A stretch of DNA of 64,000 nucleotides from Pythium myriotylum. Its lineage: Eukaryota; Oomycota; Peronosporomycetes; Pythiales; Pythiaceae. This document shows, in pieces, positions 32,301-44,300 of the stretch. The stretch lies in NCBI GenBank assembly GCA_023091665.1, contig JALJCQ010000012.1:2108001-2172000 (forward strand), given 5' to 3'. A program made the translations under genes and the position numbers. Numbering within the stretch: the first letter of the stretch is position 1; each line of letters starts with the position of its first letter. The notes below the pieces were generated by a model. It made no database searches, was not told where the DNA came from, and saw only the letters and a program-made list of their open reading frames with translations.

Positions 32301-33281
32301 ATTCTTGCGTTGATTGGGGTCTTATCGATCCAAGAAACAACGCCTGCCGAGTTCTGGCTCGCTATGCTATACGTGTTCATGCTCCAACAGGAAATTATCG
32401 CAAACTTCAGCACGGGGCTCGCAAACACGTGTATTGGATTTCGAAGCATCGTGCGACTACAGCAATTCGAGAACTTGAAGTCTGAGTTAGATTTTGATTC
32501 TTCGCCTGACGTTATCTTCCCTGACAGCAATTCATGGCCAGCTTCAGGATCAATCACGTTTGATTGTGTCAGCTTCGCTTACCAGGACTCGACAGACACC
32601 TCCAACCCTGCACTTGCACTTCGTAATGTTTCCTTTACAATTGAAGGAGGCGGGATGATTGGAATCGTTGGCCGCACCGGATCTGGCAAAAGCTCGCTCG
32701 CCATGGCGCTCCTACGCGTACACCCTCTCCGCAGCGGACGCATCCTCATCGATGGCGTCGACATCCGACACGTGCCTCTCTCTCGCCTACGCCAGAGCTT
32801 CACGATCATCCCACAGTCGCCCACATTCTACCGTTGCTCGGTGCGCGACTACATGGATCCGTTCCACGAGTTCGAGGACGCGCGTCTGTGGAAGGAGCTG
32901 CTGAGTGTGGATTTGGGCCACCGCGTGCAGAGCCTTGACGACGAGCTGCTGGACAACGGCGAGAACTGGAGTCAGGGCCAGCGGCAGTTGTTGTGTTTTG
33001 CTCGCGCGTTGCTGAAGCCGTCGCGCGTGGTGATACTGGACGAGGTGTTCTCGTGCATCGACCAGCAGTGCCAGGAGAAGATCCTGGGTATTGTGCGGGA
33101 GCGTTTTGTTGGGTCGACGGTGGTGTTGATCACGCATCGTTTGGACCAGATTTTGGGATTTGATCGTATTTTGGTGATGCGTGGCGGTCGTTTGGTGGAG
33201 AGCGGGAGTGCGGAGGAGTTGGCGAGCAACCCAGGCGGCGAGTTCTACGAGTTCCTCGAGACTTCTTTGCTCACATTCTAG
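29376..33281 (+). CDS. ABCC (MRP-type) ABC transporter
   Basis: A single exon of 1,301 codons. ATG 29376 is the first start, but ATG 29400 (MDEKSPLL) aligns better with the paralogues. It is a full transporter without a TMD0: TMD1 (about 120-420), NBD1 with Walker A GAAGLGKSM (about 470), signature LSSGQ and YLLDCPLANVD (about 588), TMD2 (about 740-1010), and NBD2 with Walker A GRTGSGKSS (about 1098), WSQGQ and VVILDEVFS (about 1217). NBD1 has Cys where the catalytic Glu normally follows the Walker B Asp, as in the degenerate first site of many ABCC proteins. NBD2 keeps the Glu. It is expected to export amphipathic or conjugated compounds. The stop lies 27 bp from the convergent EGF gene. Confidence 0.92.
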   Translation: MGMREVSPMDEKSPLLAKPLGRDEPLGTARFAFHPSAHATPLWRKLLFQFFDGGRRRETLEESDVWPLEDEFVGSRAAEAVKKHLPATGRWRLFRALHSANRRRLVWMVALRLVSTALGVLRPWLLLYIVNVDELERRDVFAPLIALAVLGVAVCVINNRSHNDATRVELHVYSSLYAMVTDRIVQAGTVAGSVAPSVDARETVGYKQRLAEITKILASDLNAIGDFMVTVHTTWAVALRLAVTITVLVRVVDMTWTMVGLIVGAYAVVLVLSVAVGEPLSSRVESTLVTRLNIVHECLKAIQMVKLNSWEDKMEGKILSARSVERVAANRLRALALIVRGLIEESPMVLVAIFFASFAAHTEVLSPARVFATFLMLGDCLRQAGYMKYSIQSVITGARAWQRVETFLLAEPIKRSTYSSTSRRRLSSSDTGPDIVVELQGACLSSPQSSPPALLINVDWAVRRGDLVVVYGAAGLGKSMLLAAAREDPSVVLLHGTSKPLPPNYRVAYCSQDPWLQTLSIRDNILFGTAFDEQKYWAVVDACGLLEDLSVLPLGDATVVGPRGINLSSGQSARIALARACYADADLYLLDCPLANVDAVVQSEIFRKCVVELLLYKTVVIVTHNPEYIGSSFVDQLVEVKPLGIRVTNRASRRRMSASSPVSRRLRDYQHSFSRQSQDDRSLCLPPPSTEARRVAEMVAMARSIHDTNPVKVNTSGDGDGTISLRVVHEYMLRTHLAFAISAISLALGWATLSIVRDLWLMKWATKHSQASDIDDGNDQLAFRTIVAVCIAVGVTSQACVYALNSGVAAKLFKTMTHAILHSPMTRFYVTPIGETISHYYNDLFVVDDLLPRQLSVLVLSAASFLARTLLLGGILGWIGSCVIIAGYALASSLLSISFCDEVISMQRRTNAQLLTLISEVVDGESVIRAFGRERTSHVFQALNAVNERYKRISFFAMMFNFSIIVQTETVTSGLILALIGVLSIQETTPAEFWLAMLYVFMLQQEIIANFSTGLANTCIGFRSIVRLQQFENLKSELDFDSSPDVIFPDSNSWPASGSITFDCVSFAYQDSTDTSNPALALRNVSFTIEGGGMIGIVGRTGSGKSSLAMALLRVHPLRSGRILIDGVDIRHVPLSRLRQSFTIIPQSPTFYRCSVRDYMDPFHEFEDARLWKELLSVDLGHRVQSLDDELLDNGENWSQGQRQLLCFARALLKPSRVVILDEVFSCIDQQCQEKILGIVRERFVGSTVVLITHRLDQILGFDRILVMRGGRLVESGSAEELASNPGGEFYEFLETSLLTF

Positions 33282-33308
33282 TTCCAACATATTCCAGTTG
33301 CTTTTGTG

Positions 33309-35982
33309 TTATAACTCTCCGTGCGTCATAAACTGGTCAACTACACCGCAATCGTTCATGATGCCATATCCACCTCGTGCATCGCTAGAAGCGTGATGTA
33401 GGGCGCAGATGCACATCCCCGAGTCATCATCTGATTCAAGTACAAGTGACATCATATTCTGAGCTCCTTTCCAGGAATTGTCAGCCACTCACCACATCGC
33501 CCGCGATTATTGCACACAACGTCTTCTTTATTTCCTTGTGTTGTCTCAATGGGCGTTGCACTAATGCTCCCACCACTAAACGTGAGAGCCGATGTGTCGA
33601 CCACCAACAGTGGGAGATCGCCGGATGGAGAATAGAAGGTCACGGCTATTGCTGTTGGATGGCAGTAAGTCAGCGTCGGTACGACGTAATCACTGCCCAT
33701 TACGATAAACGAACCATTCCCAGCTGCAGTGCACGCAGACGTGACCCCAGCGGAGAAAGATACGCCAACGGCTGATATACTGGTTCATTCAAGTTGTCAA
33801 TACAAGACTCATTCGAAGCCTGATGGGATCACGAACGTGCGAAGCGACTCCAACGCCGCCCTAACAATTCCAGGCGAAGCACTCCACGCAATCAATCCTG
33901 TTGTTTCTCCACGGAATGTCAGCTTGAACGATCCGCCCGTCGCGACGCATTGAATCGTCTGAACTTCGTCGACTTGTCCCGACGTCCACGGATCATCTCC
34001 GCGAGGGCACGGAACTAGTTCACACAGTGATCGGTCAATGTTGGTTATGCAGACTACTTGACTTACCCTACCTTTGCTGCAGTCGTGGCCAATGTAACGT
34101 ACTGACTGACCACGTTTCCAGTGAACTTTGTCACAGTAACAGCCTTGGATCATGTCAGCATCCCACGTCGCAACGGCATTAGGATCGGCACCGTAGACAA
34201 AACCCGCGACCCCGAACGCTGATGTAGGTGTGAGGTATGCCAGGCTTCGTACTGACTTGCACTGTCCGCGGCCACTACACACTCCGTCGCCACTATTGGG
34301 ACAAGATACTTGGTAGTGCATAACTCGGATCAGTGGAACATGTTAGAACTTCTCGTTGGACGAGTAGCTTACATCGGTCGCACGCGACGCCTTCAAACCC
34401 GGTGAAGCAACGGCAGATGCCGATCTCGTCGCAGTCGCCCTGGAACAGACTCGTCATGCTCAGAAAAGATATAGCCGCAACGAAGCCAGTGGCGCGCACC
34501 GCGTTCGAGCACTCGACGAGGTTCAAATGCGCAACATCGTTGGTGGTGGGCTCCTCCCACCATGCTCGTCCCGTTGCGCAGCGTCTCCTAGAGCAGTCGT
34601 GGCCATAGTAACCTTTATTGCATGTGCACTGGTAGAGAGGTGCTCCGGAGCAACGGCCTCGACCGCTACATGGGGAGCCGTAGTTGACTGAAGAAAGATT
34701 GCTGCGTTAGCCTTACAGAGCATGATCTAACCAAGGAACACCCCAGATCATACAAGGGCAACTAGTCATGGTGCCTCCGCTTCGGAACCCACAGTCGGGG
34801 ATGTCTCCACTACCACCAAGTCCTAATTGCACAGTCAATAATATGGGAAATAGGAAGGTGGCGTGGATAACGTACCATCACTCGAATCGAAGCCCGTGTC
34901 GCATGTACAGACGCCATTAAAGGAGTTGCATAGACCTCGGCCAGAGCACATTGTCCACTGGGACGCAATATCGAGTTAGCCCAATGCCTCCCTGTCGATC
35001 ATGAATGAACCCATGCCCACCTCTTTTGTCCCAGTCTGCGTAGCTCCGGCGCCGTACGTGGCAGGTGTCCCTCCGGTTTGCACAGTGATTGAGCTAGACC
35101 CACCTGAGATCTTGGAAGCGTCGACAACAAGCGACGGCACGTCGCCGTGCTCGAGCGTGAACGTTACCAACGCAGACACGCCGGACGCCGAACACAGCGG
35201 AGAGCCACTCGCCCCACTACTCACTGTAACGGTGACAGAGCGGATTGTGAGAAGATCCTCCAGCGCTGCTTTCAAACTCACGTCCGTCTCTGTGGCAGGA
35301 TCCAGCGACCTCGTCGTCTCGCCGCGAAAGCTGACAGTAAACGTCCCTGCGCAGCCCGAGCACTGACATGACAGAGCTTGGATTTCGTCGACTTGCCCCG
35401 TGGTGGTCGGGTCATCGCCAAACGGGCACTGGCGCTTGAGGCAGCCCGGGCCCGTGTAGCCCACGTCGCAGACACACCCAAAGATGCGGTTCGCGTCCCA
35501 CGGCGCGGTGTATGTCGCCGTCGAGAAGAGCGTGCGGTCGTTCTGCATGGGTCCGATGTCCTGGATGCTCAGACAGCGCCCGTGGCCGTTGCAGTTGTTG
35601 TTGCAGGGCGCGACCAAGCGCTCGCAGGCCGGGCCGGCAAAGCCGGCGTCGCAGCGACACGTGCCGCTGTCGCGCGCGCACTGGCCGCGGTTGGCGCACT
35701 CGCGCGGCGTGGCGCGCACGCTGTCGGTCGCGACGGCCGCGTCGGTCCACGGCGGCGCGGTCGGGCAGAGGCGTCCGAAGCAGTCGAAGCCCGTGTAGCC
35801 GGGGAAGCAGGCGCATCTGCGTGGCGACGGCGTGAGCGGTGGCGGCGACCGACGCGCGAGGCGGCCACGTACGTGTTGAGGGGCGTGCACGCGCCGTGGC
35901 CGCTGCACGCGGACGGACACGCGGCGCGCGCGAGCGTCGCGAGCGGCGCGAGCAGCGAGCCGGCGAGCGCGGCGCGGCGCAT
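33309..35982 (-). CDS. Secreted EGF-module cysteine-rich protein
   Basis: Nine exons on the minus strand: 35982-35873, 35816-35021, 34957-34876, 34822-34742, 34687-34373, 34308-34072, 34014-33820, 33771-33493 and 33430-33309. The joined frame is 738 residues. All junctions are GT-AG except exon 7/8, which needs a GC-AG intron (33772-33819) or a frameshift. The start MRRAALAGSLLAPLATLARA is a signal peptide followed by CPSACSGHGAC. EGF-like modules recur (for example CNGHGRC, CSGRGRC, CSGRGQC, CNNRGRC). A longer module occurs twice (CPFGDDPTTTGQVDEIQ and CPRGDDPWTSGQVDEVQ, each followed by FRGETT). No membrane anchor is seen. It is probably an extracellular or wall-associated protein with an unknown partner. 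Confidence 0.8.
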
Positions 35983-36413
35983 GACAGCGAAACGGAAAAG
36001 AGCTCGCGAGCAGCTTCGTCTGGTTGAAGTTGGCGGCTTCAACGTGGGGGGGGGGGGGAGCCGCATAGAAATGTTGACGTCGGCCGGGGGGAGGGGGGAC
36101 TATTGTATTATGAGCGGATCCGCTTGCCCTACCCCTCCTCCGCTCGAGTGGGGTTTTTGTGTGTCTGAAGCAGTCCTTTCTCTTGCCACTTGTTGACTGC
36201 CAGCACCAGTGCTTGGACCAAATAAGATACATGCGACATTTCGACCAATCGCGTGCGAGATTCCTGCGCCTCAACTTGTTGACGACGACACATTTCCTGC
36301 ACCTGCTTTTGGCACCTGCGACGGCGATTGTGCTCCTGAGGAGCTCTCTCCATCTCGCACGCGCCACTTCGCAACCTGCGGTCGCCAGCTCTCGCCTCTC
36401 GCTCCAAATCTCC
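35983..36413. other. Divergent promoter region
   Basis: 431 bp between the divergent EGF and glycerol-3-phosphate dehydrogenase genes. It contains a 13-base G run (36046-36058). I could not identify a convincing initiator element. Confidence 0.4.
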
Positions 36414-38270
36414 ATGGCGTCCACCATGTTCCGCCGCGCCGGCATGCGCCGCGTCGCGCTGGGCCTCGGCGCCGGCGCCGCCGGCTTCTCGGGCCTCTCG
36501 GGCGCCGCGATCCTCACGGCCAAGGAGAAAGAGCGCCTCGTCGCGCCCATCAAGTGCGAGGACGGCTCCACCATCGTGCCGTACGAGGTGCCGTCGCGCC
36601 ACGCCATGCTCGACCGACTCAAGAAGGAGCACTTCGACGTGCTCGTCATCGGCGGCGGCGCCACGGGCGCTGGCTGCGCGCTCGACGCCGCCACGCGCGG
36701 GCTCTCCACGGCCGTCGTCGACGCCAGCGACTTCGCGGCCGGCACGTCGGGCCGCTCGACCAAGCTCATCCACGGCGGCATCCGCTACCTCGAGGCCGCG
36801 TTCATGCGCGCCGACTACGCCGCCTTCAAGCTCGTGCTCGAGGCTCTCGAGGAGCGCAGCTTCTTCCTCAGCGCGGCGCCGTACATGAACCGCCCGCTGC
36901 CGATCATGATCCCGATCTACACGTGGTGGGAGATCCCGTACATGTGGGCGGGCGCCAAGATGTACGACCTCGTCGCTGGCTCCAAGCAGTACGTGCCCAG
37001 CAGCCACTACATCAACGCCGAAGAGGCCTCGTTCCAGTTCCCGATGCTCCGTAAGGAAGGCCTCAAGGGCGCCGTCGTCTACTACGACGGCCAGATGAAC
37101 GACACGCGCATGAACGTCTCGGTGGTTCTCACGGCCACGCAGAACGGCGCGGCCGTGGGCAACTATGTGCGCGTTGAGCACCTGATCAAGGACGCCGCTG
37201 GAAAGGTCGCCGGTGCCCACGTCAAGGATACGCTCACGGGCGAAGAGTGGGACATCAAGGCCAAGGCCGTCGTGAACGCGACCGGCCCGTTCACGGACGG
37301 AATCCGCTTGATGGACGACCCGAACAAGCAGAAGATCGTCGTGCCGGCCGCCGGCGTGCACGTCGTGCTGCCGGACCACTTCAGCCCGAGCCGCATGGGT
37401 CTGATCGTGCCCAAGACCACGGACGGCCGTGTGCTCTTCTTCCTGCCGTGGGAGAACGGCACGATCGCCGGCACGACCGACTCGGAGTCGGAGATCACGA
37501 TGCTGCCGTCGCCGACCAAGGAAGAGGTCAACTTCATCATTGACGAAGCCAACCGATACCTCGCCAAGGACGTGTCCACGAAGGACGTCAAGTCGGCGTG
37601 GTCGGGCATCCGCCCGCTCGTGCGCGACCCGCGCCACATGGACGGCAACACGTCCAAGATCTCGCGCGAGCACGTCGTCGAGGTCTCGGAGTCGAACCTC
37701 GTCACGATCGCCGGCGGCAAGTGGACCACCTACCGCCGCATGGCCCAGGACGCGATTGACAAGCTGGTCGAGACCGTGCCGGCGCTCAAGGCCAAGGCCA
37801 CGCCGTGCAAGACGCTCAACGTCGGCATCATCGGCGCCGACCGCATCGGCGAAGTGTGCAACAAGAAGTTCGACAAGATCACGGTCACGCTGCGCGAGAA
37901 CTACAACCTCGACAAGGACGTGGCCGAGCACCTCATGCGCAACTACGGCACGCGCGCGCTGCAGGTGGCCGAGATCGAGAAGCACGGCTTCCTCGACCGC
38001 AAGGCGAGCGACCACCCGCGCCGCCTGCACCCCAAGTACCCGTACCTCGAGGCCGAGGTCGTCTTTGCCGTGCGCCAGGAGTTTGCGCAGAAGGCCACGG
38101 ACGTGATCGCGCGCCGCATGCGCCTCGCGTTCATCGACAGCGAGGTGACGACGCAGCTTCTGCCGCGCGTGATCCACATGATGGGCGAGCTCCACGGCTG
38201 GAGCAAGGCCCGGCGGGAGCAGGAGCAGAAGGAGTGCGAAGTCTTCCTCGCCACGATGCATAACGAGTAA
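36414..38270 (+). CDS. GPD2: FAD-dependent glycerol-3-phosphate dehydrogenase, mitochondrial
   Basis: 618 codons in one exon. I chose ATG 36414 because MASTMFRRAGMRRVALGLG looks like a mitochondrial presequence; the frame is open further upstream but with non-coding composition. The enzyme oxidises glycerol-3-phosphate to dihydroxyacetone phosphate and passes electrons to ubiquinone at the inner membrane. The FAD-binding motif DVLVIGGGATGAGCALDAA lies at about residue 74. It is followed by GTSGRSTKLIHGGIRYLE and, near residue 440, TIAGGKWTTYRRMAQDAID. All are typical of the GlpD/GUT2 family. The C-terminal helical domain is present. I saw no EF-hands like those of the animal enzyme. The stop is 65 bp from the convergent armadillo gene. 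Confidence 0.95.
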   Translation: MASTMFRRAGMRRVALGLGAGAAGFSGLSGAAILTAKEKERLVAPIKCEDGSTIVPYEVPSRHAMLDRLKKEHFDVLVIGGGATGAGCALDAATRGLSTAVVDASDFAAGTSGRSTKLIHGGIRYLEAAFMRADYAAFKLVLEALEERSFFLSAAPYMNRPLPIMIPIYTWWEIPYMWAGAKMYDLVAGSKQYVPSSHYINAEEASFQFPMLRKEGLKGAVVYYDGQMNDTRMNVSVVLTATQNGAAVGNYVRVEHLIKDAAGKVAGAHVKDTLTGEEWDIKAKAVVNATGPFTDGIRLMDDPNKQKIVVPAAGVHVVLPDHFSPSRMGLIVPKTTDGRVLFFLPWENGTIAGTTDSESEITMLPSPTKEEVNFIIDEANRYLAKDVSTKDVKSAWSGIRPLVRDPRHMDGNTSKISREHVVEVSESNLVTIAGGKWTTYRRMAQDAIDKLVETVPALKAKATPCKTLNVGIIGADRIGEVCNKKFDKITVTLRENYNLDKDVAEHLMRNYGTRALQVAEIEKHGFLDRKASDHPRRLHPKYPYLEAEVVFAVRQEFAQKATDVIARRMRLAFIDSEVTTQLLPRVIHMMGELHGWSKARREQEQKECEVFLATMHNE

Positions 38271-38335
38271 AGCGCCACAGGGTTTCGCTAGCGACTAAGG
38301 AAACGCCGAGCAGTAAGACAGTTTGAGTTCTCTTG

Positions 38336-41300
38336 TCAGTTGTTGGCGCGCTTGGTCGGCGAGCCGCCGCTCACTAGTGGCGGTAGCTGCGTCGGCGACG
38401 AGGCGGCGACGTGGCGCGGCTTCTTCCCTCGCAGCTTGTCGGGCGACGGCGCGAGCGACGGCAGCGCGTGCTGAGGCGCCGCGTTGTACGGCGCCAGCAG
38501 CAGCAGCAGCTCCTTGGCCAGCGCGCGGTTCTCGCGCGTCGCCTTCTCGCGCTTGGGCGCAGCGAGCTTCTTGGACGGCGAGCGAGACGCAAGCGAGCCC
38601 TGCTCACGGCGCTCCTCCGCCTCCTCTGCATCCGATGCCGAGTCGCTCTCGGCGAGCCCAAGCAGCACGTCTAGCCCGGTCTGCACGAGCTCCTGGCTGT
38701 TGCGCGCGTTGGTCATGACCAGCGCGACGAGCACGGCGAGCACGGCCTCGACCACGTCGCTGTGGTGTCGCCAGCGGTCGTAGAGCCCCACGAGGCGCGG
38801 GACGCCGCCGAGCGCGCCGACGCAGTCCTGGTTGCGCACGTTGTCGGCGACCGAGTTGCGCAGCGCCCAGAGACACGAGAGCAGCGCGCGCTCGTGGTCG
38901 GCGATCGGACTCTGCGCGTCGACGCAGAGCTCGAGCAGCTTGTCGAGCCCGTGCTCGTTGCGCAAGCGGATCTTGGCGCTCGGCTTCCTCCAGACCTCGT
39001 CGGCGATCGCGTCGCTGGCCATGGCCACGAGCGCCGGGCTGCCCGTGGCGTCGTGGAGCAGCGCGATGAGCTTCTTGAGGTCCGAGGCCGCGAGCGAGCT
39101 CAGGGTCGACGACGAGAGCACGCCCGAGCCGACCAGCTCCTGCTTGCTCGCGCGCACGTCCGCGAGCAAGTCGAGCGCCTCGAGCGCCGGATCGCAGAGC
39201 TCGCGGTTGGTCGAGCCGCTGAGGTTGACGAGCGTCTCGATGGCGTGCGGGATCTCCAGCAGCCTCGACTTGTTGGCGTCGTGGAGACACATGTTGATGA
39301 GCCCGTAGAGCCCGTTTCTCTGCACGAGCGCGTTCTCAGGACGCGCGCAGAGCCGGACCAGCACGTCGAGCCCGTTAACGGCGCGCGCCGGCGAGAGCGC
39401 GTCGCTGCCGGGCACGCCACCGAGCGCCAGCGCCACGGCGTCGCAGTACGAGAGCGAGCAGAGCGCACGCGCCGCGTGCTCGAGCGCTGGGCCGGTTCCC
39501 GTGCGGCACGTGTGCTCGAGCAGCGCCATCCACGAAGCATGCGCCGCCACGAGCTGTCGGTTGGCGTCGTTGTAGAAGAGCGCGTTGGCGACGACGCAGA
39601 GCGCGTGCTCGCGGATCTGCTCGCTGCAGTCGTCCTGGTTGCTGCTCGGCTCGGCCGGGAAGGTCGCGAGCTCCTCGAGCGCGTCGAGATACCGCGCCAC
39701 GCGGTACTGGTTCTCGCGGTTCCACGTCGCGTTCGCGAGCGCCCACGAGGCCTGCGCGACCAGCGCCGCGTCGTCTCGCGCGCGCGTGAGCAGGAAGAGC
39801 GCGTCGACGCCGCCGCAGTCGCCGATGGCCGCGCGGACGGCGTCGTGCTGCGCGATGCTGCCCAGCACGAGCGCGCCGTGGAACGCCACGTCTCGCGTGC
39901 AGCTCGCGCACATGAGCACGAAGGTCGCGACGCCCGGGCGCGTCCGGCCCGAGGCCACGCGGCTGGGCTCGTCGTCGGCCGGCTCCTCGCTCGCCGAGAG
40001 AATCGCCAGCGCGACGTTGCGCTCAACATTGGGCGCCTGTGGCGACGAGTTGCCGTCGAGCATCGCGATGACGTTGGAGACGGTCTCGGCGGCGCACGTC
40101 TGGATGGTCTCGTAGACGTCCAGGTCGATGGCGTCGTGGATGCGGAACGAATGGCAGAGTCTCGTGAGCGTGGACATGCCGCCCGCATCGAAGATGGCTT
40201 CGCAGGCCTCGAGGTGCTCGAAGGACAAGTACGCCAGCGCCTGCGCGCTCGCGTGCAGCACGTCAACGTCCCCGTGGCGCTGCAGGTTCTCCAGTAGCCA
40301 CGGCACCGCGCCGGCGCGACAGATTTCGCCCTTGTTGAAGGTGTTCTCGAACGCCAGGTTGGCCAGCGCATGGATCGCGTGGCGCGTCACGCCGGCGTCG
40401 ACAGTCGCGAGTCCCGGGCGTAATAGACCCACGAGCAGCGAGATGCAGCCGTCCATGCGACCAACGATCGCCGTGTTGCGCGTGTTCATGACGACGATCG
40501 CGAGCGAGCGAAGGGCGTTCCGCTGGATCTTCGTGCAGACTTCGCTCTCGCCAGACCCCGCACTTGGCTGGCGACAAAGATCGATGATGGTCTTGAGCAC
40601 GGTCGGCGCGAGTCCGATGTACTCTTGGTTGGCGCTGTTGGCGTCCGACCGCTCGACGTCGTCGCGCGCGTTCCACATCTGCAGGAACCGGATCTTCTTC
40701 TGCTTGTCGAACAGGTCCGAGTCGCTCTCGCCCACGCCGCCACTCGCGCTCGTATCGGCAAGCCAGTTCATCTCACTGCTCTGCTCGCTGGCGACGCTGT
40801 CGAACTCGAGGTTCTTCGTTGCCAGCTCTTGGAGGATGCGAGTAGACTGGCGCGTCTCCCATTGGAACCAAAGCTTCTTGGCCTTCCAACCTAGCGAGCG
40901 AGGCGTGACGTTGGAGTTCCACGCGATTTGGCCGAGCGCCTTAGACGCAATGACGCGGATCGCGTCCTGACAGCTGTGCTGGGCCAACAGTGCTAACAAC
41001 TCAATGCCTCCGTTCTTTCGAAGTGCTGTGTTGGTCGCCACGGTCGCCCCAGCCAAGATCTCGATACCTTGGGCGAGGAACAGAAACAGCGCGTCGACAT
41101 CCGTGAGGATGGCCTGTGCAGTCACACGGTGCTTCCAATTCTCGAGACGCAGCAGACGCTGCTGCTGTTTATGGTGCAAGACGAGCTTCTCTATGTCGCG
41201 CTGCATCTTGACGCGCTCGGCATGGGCTTCACGTGCCTGGATCTTCAGTGACAGGTTCCACATCTCGATGTTATTGATCTTCGTGATCTGCGACGAAATC

Positions 41301-44300
41301 CTGAAACGCATGTCGTTGGTCTCGGTGGCACGACGCTTCTCAAGCGACTGATATCCGACGAGGAGCTCCTCATTCGCGACTCGCTGCGCGTGGAGCTCTC
41401 GCTTCGCCGCTGTCAGCCAGTGCCATTGCTGCTCCAGCTCATTCTCCAGTTCGGCGATGCGATCCTGTAACTCAGCCGTCAACTTGTGATGGTCTTCCAT
41501 CAGCCGCTCACGGTCAGCCTTGGCCCTCTCCCGTTCGTTCTTTCGCGCTTCTTTTTCCTCTAGAAGGTGACTCTTGAGTCCCGAGATGATTTGCTCCGTC
41601 TCGAGCCGTACGTCGTCGCTCGCGGCTTGATACTCACTCCGCAGGCGCTCAATCTTTGCGTCGCGCTCAGAGATCTGGGTCTGCAACAATGACTTGACTT
41701 TGTGGAGAAGCTTGATCTCTTTCTGAAGTTCGAGTTGCTGTCGTTCGTGCTGCTTCTCTAGTGTTGCAAGCATTTGGTCCTGCCGCTCACGCTGCATCTG
41801 AGTCATCCACTCGTCTGACGATGTGTCTTTGACGAGCGCAACGGCTGCCAGTGACCTCCATCGGCTCTCACGCTCGTAGCAGAGCAGCACAAACTGCCGC
41901 ACCGCCTCCACGCGCTGCAGTTTTTCTTCGAAAAGTGCGACAGCTCCCTCATACTTCGCCCGAGTGTCACTGTCGGACGTAGCCGCATCGGGTTCGCCCT
42001 GAAGACTCAAATACAACTTTTCAATCATATCTCGCGTCGAAGTCAGTTCCATGTGGAGAGCTGTGCTCGTGTCCCACAAGCTCTGCTTCTCCGCAAAGAG
42101 CGTAGCCTCTTCACGGAGTTTTGTCTGTGAGTAGTCACAAAATCGAGTCTCCAAATCTACTAGCAATCGTTTGGCTTCTTGCTCCTTTGTGAAGCGTTCC
42201 TGAAGCCGACTGAGTTGTGACTGGAGGTCTGCTGCCTTCCGCTTGGACTCTTCAATGAGTTCGAGCTTCTCGAGGGGGTTTCTCGCCTGACGGGGCAACC
42301 GCTTTGCCTCGTCTAGGAGCTGAACGACCGCCTCGTACTCGTCGGTGACCTGGAAAATAGATTCTTCACGCACAGCTCGTTCCATGAGAAACCGTGCACG
42401 CTCAACTTGCGAGTTGGCCTGAATTGCCCATAGCTTTTCGTTCAATTCCTTCTCTCGAATCTGGAGCTGGTGAAAGAACTGGAGCTCGCTCTGGAAGAGT
42501 GCGACGTCTACAACGAGTCGGCGCTTCATGGCCTCTAGTGCCTGGAATCGGTCGTACGCCGCTGCAAGATCTTCCAGGCGGACTACTTCGCTGAGCTCCC
42601 AATCTTTCCAGGCCTTTTCGAGATTCACTGCTGCTTTCAGTGCACGGAGTTCGGCTTCGTCTCGGGCCACAGCCTCTGGATCGACAACTTCCTTCGAGCG
42701 AGGCGACTGGCCCCTCTCGACGTTATTGTCATAATTATCGTTGCCGTCTACGTCACCGTCTATGTCACCGTCTACGTCTTCACCAGAAGAGATGTTGACC
42801 TCTTCCTCTTGCTCGTCATCATCCTCTTCGCCTCCTCCGTATGCTCCCGCTGAATCGTTTGCATCACCTGCCGACATCTTCGAGTTATCCATAACGTCAT
42901 CATCTTCAGGGGAATCGTCGCCGTCCGCCACCACGAAGCGTTCTTTGGCTCTTTCTAAGATATCTCCTAGCGGTCTAGGCTCAGGAGGTGGCTGATGCGG
43001 TTCCTCTAGCCCCACAATGAGCTGGGGAAGTCGTTCGAGCTCTTCATCTGTTTCCAGTTGCGAGGTACGGGTCTTGTCAAGCAGTTCCGCAAGCTCCTCG
43101 CTTCTCTTCGTTGCTTCTTCAAGACGCTGGGCCGTCTTCTCAAGGAGATCGAATTCAGTCCGCTCAACCTCGAGCAGCAGCTGGTCCATGAATTTCACGT
43201 GGACGTATTCATCATCCAGCTGATGATGATATTTGACGCGATCATCTCTTGCCAACGGTGACGCGAGGTACAGACGGTCCTTGCGCTGTTCTATCGCAAA
43301 TGCTTCAAGCTCCTTTTCCAAGAGTTCGTCGTCTTTTGACAACGTTAAATCTTTCCTGGCAACGGAATCTCGCGCAAACTTTGGCTGCACGGCTTTATCC
43401 AAAGCCTTACGATCCTTTACTTGAGCCGCTGCTTTCGCGGCCTCCTCCTCCTCTTTCAAGGCCTTGCGTTTCTGTCGCTCAGCGTCTTTGACTACGTTGT
43501 CCTCTACCTCGAGAGCTGCTTTCTCTCGCTCAAAGCTGTCGCGTGTAGCGTTTAGAAGCTGCAGCGACAACGCTCGCTGCTCAGCCAGATTCTTGTTGAG
43601 CTGGCCCTGGATCTCCTTCGAGCGCTCAAAAGCTTGCTCTAGCTGTGCGCGCAACACCACGGGATCGTCGGGCTTATCGTCGTCATCATCACCCTCTTCG
43701 CCGGACGTAATCGGCCCTTTTATCACGTTTGTCTGATCTCCGTCAAACGAGTCTTTGTCGTCATCATCACCATCACTACTGTCGCCGCCACCACCACCAT
43801 CTGCATCGATCTCTTCAGATTTCGCCTCTTCGTTTTGGCTCAGTTCTTGAGGTATGGGATCTTGAGAAGTCGAAGCGACATGCGCATCCTGGCTGTTGCT
43901 CGCATCATTCTCCAGGACATAGAAATGTTCCAACGAGTAGCTATCTTTCCAGTCCATCTTGTTGCGATCCCAATGGATCGGCGGTTCGAAAAACATTGCC
44001 ACCGGCGCCTCCCACGCGCTTTCACCCGTGACTGTGTTTTGATAATACGTTTGACCCGGCACGTATTCACCTTCGGCGGGTTCTGTTGGCGGGACGATAA
44101 CCATCTTCCATTGGGTCGCGATCTCCATCTGCTGCTGCACACGTTCTTTCGCTGCACGTCTTCTCACCATCGCCTCCAGACGCTGCCTTTCCACTTTCGC
44201 CTCGATCTGATTCACAAAGCGCGTCTCGCTGTGGCCAGGCGCGTAGCTCTGGAGGATCGTCGGCAGTACGACGCCATCGGGCCACAGCGCGGCGATCCAC

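Noticed and set aside
35983..36781. Upstream 260 codons of the long minus-strand frame running into the EGF gene
   Set aside because: It lacks domains and overlaps the dehydrogenase gene; the spliced start at 35982 gives a proper signal peptide.
36129..38261. 710-codon minus-strand frame opposite glycerol-3-phosphate dehydrogenase
   Set aside because: It is an antisense shadow, low in complexity (His/Arg/Val/Leu/Asp-rich), with no domain.
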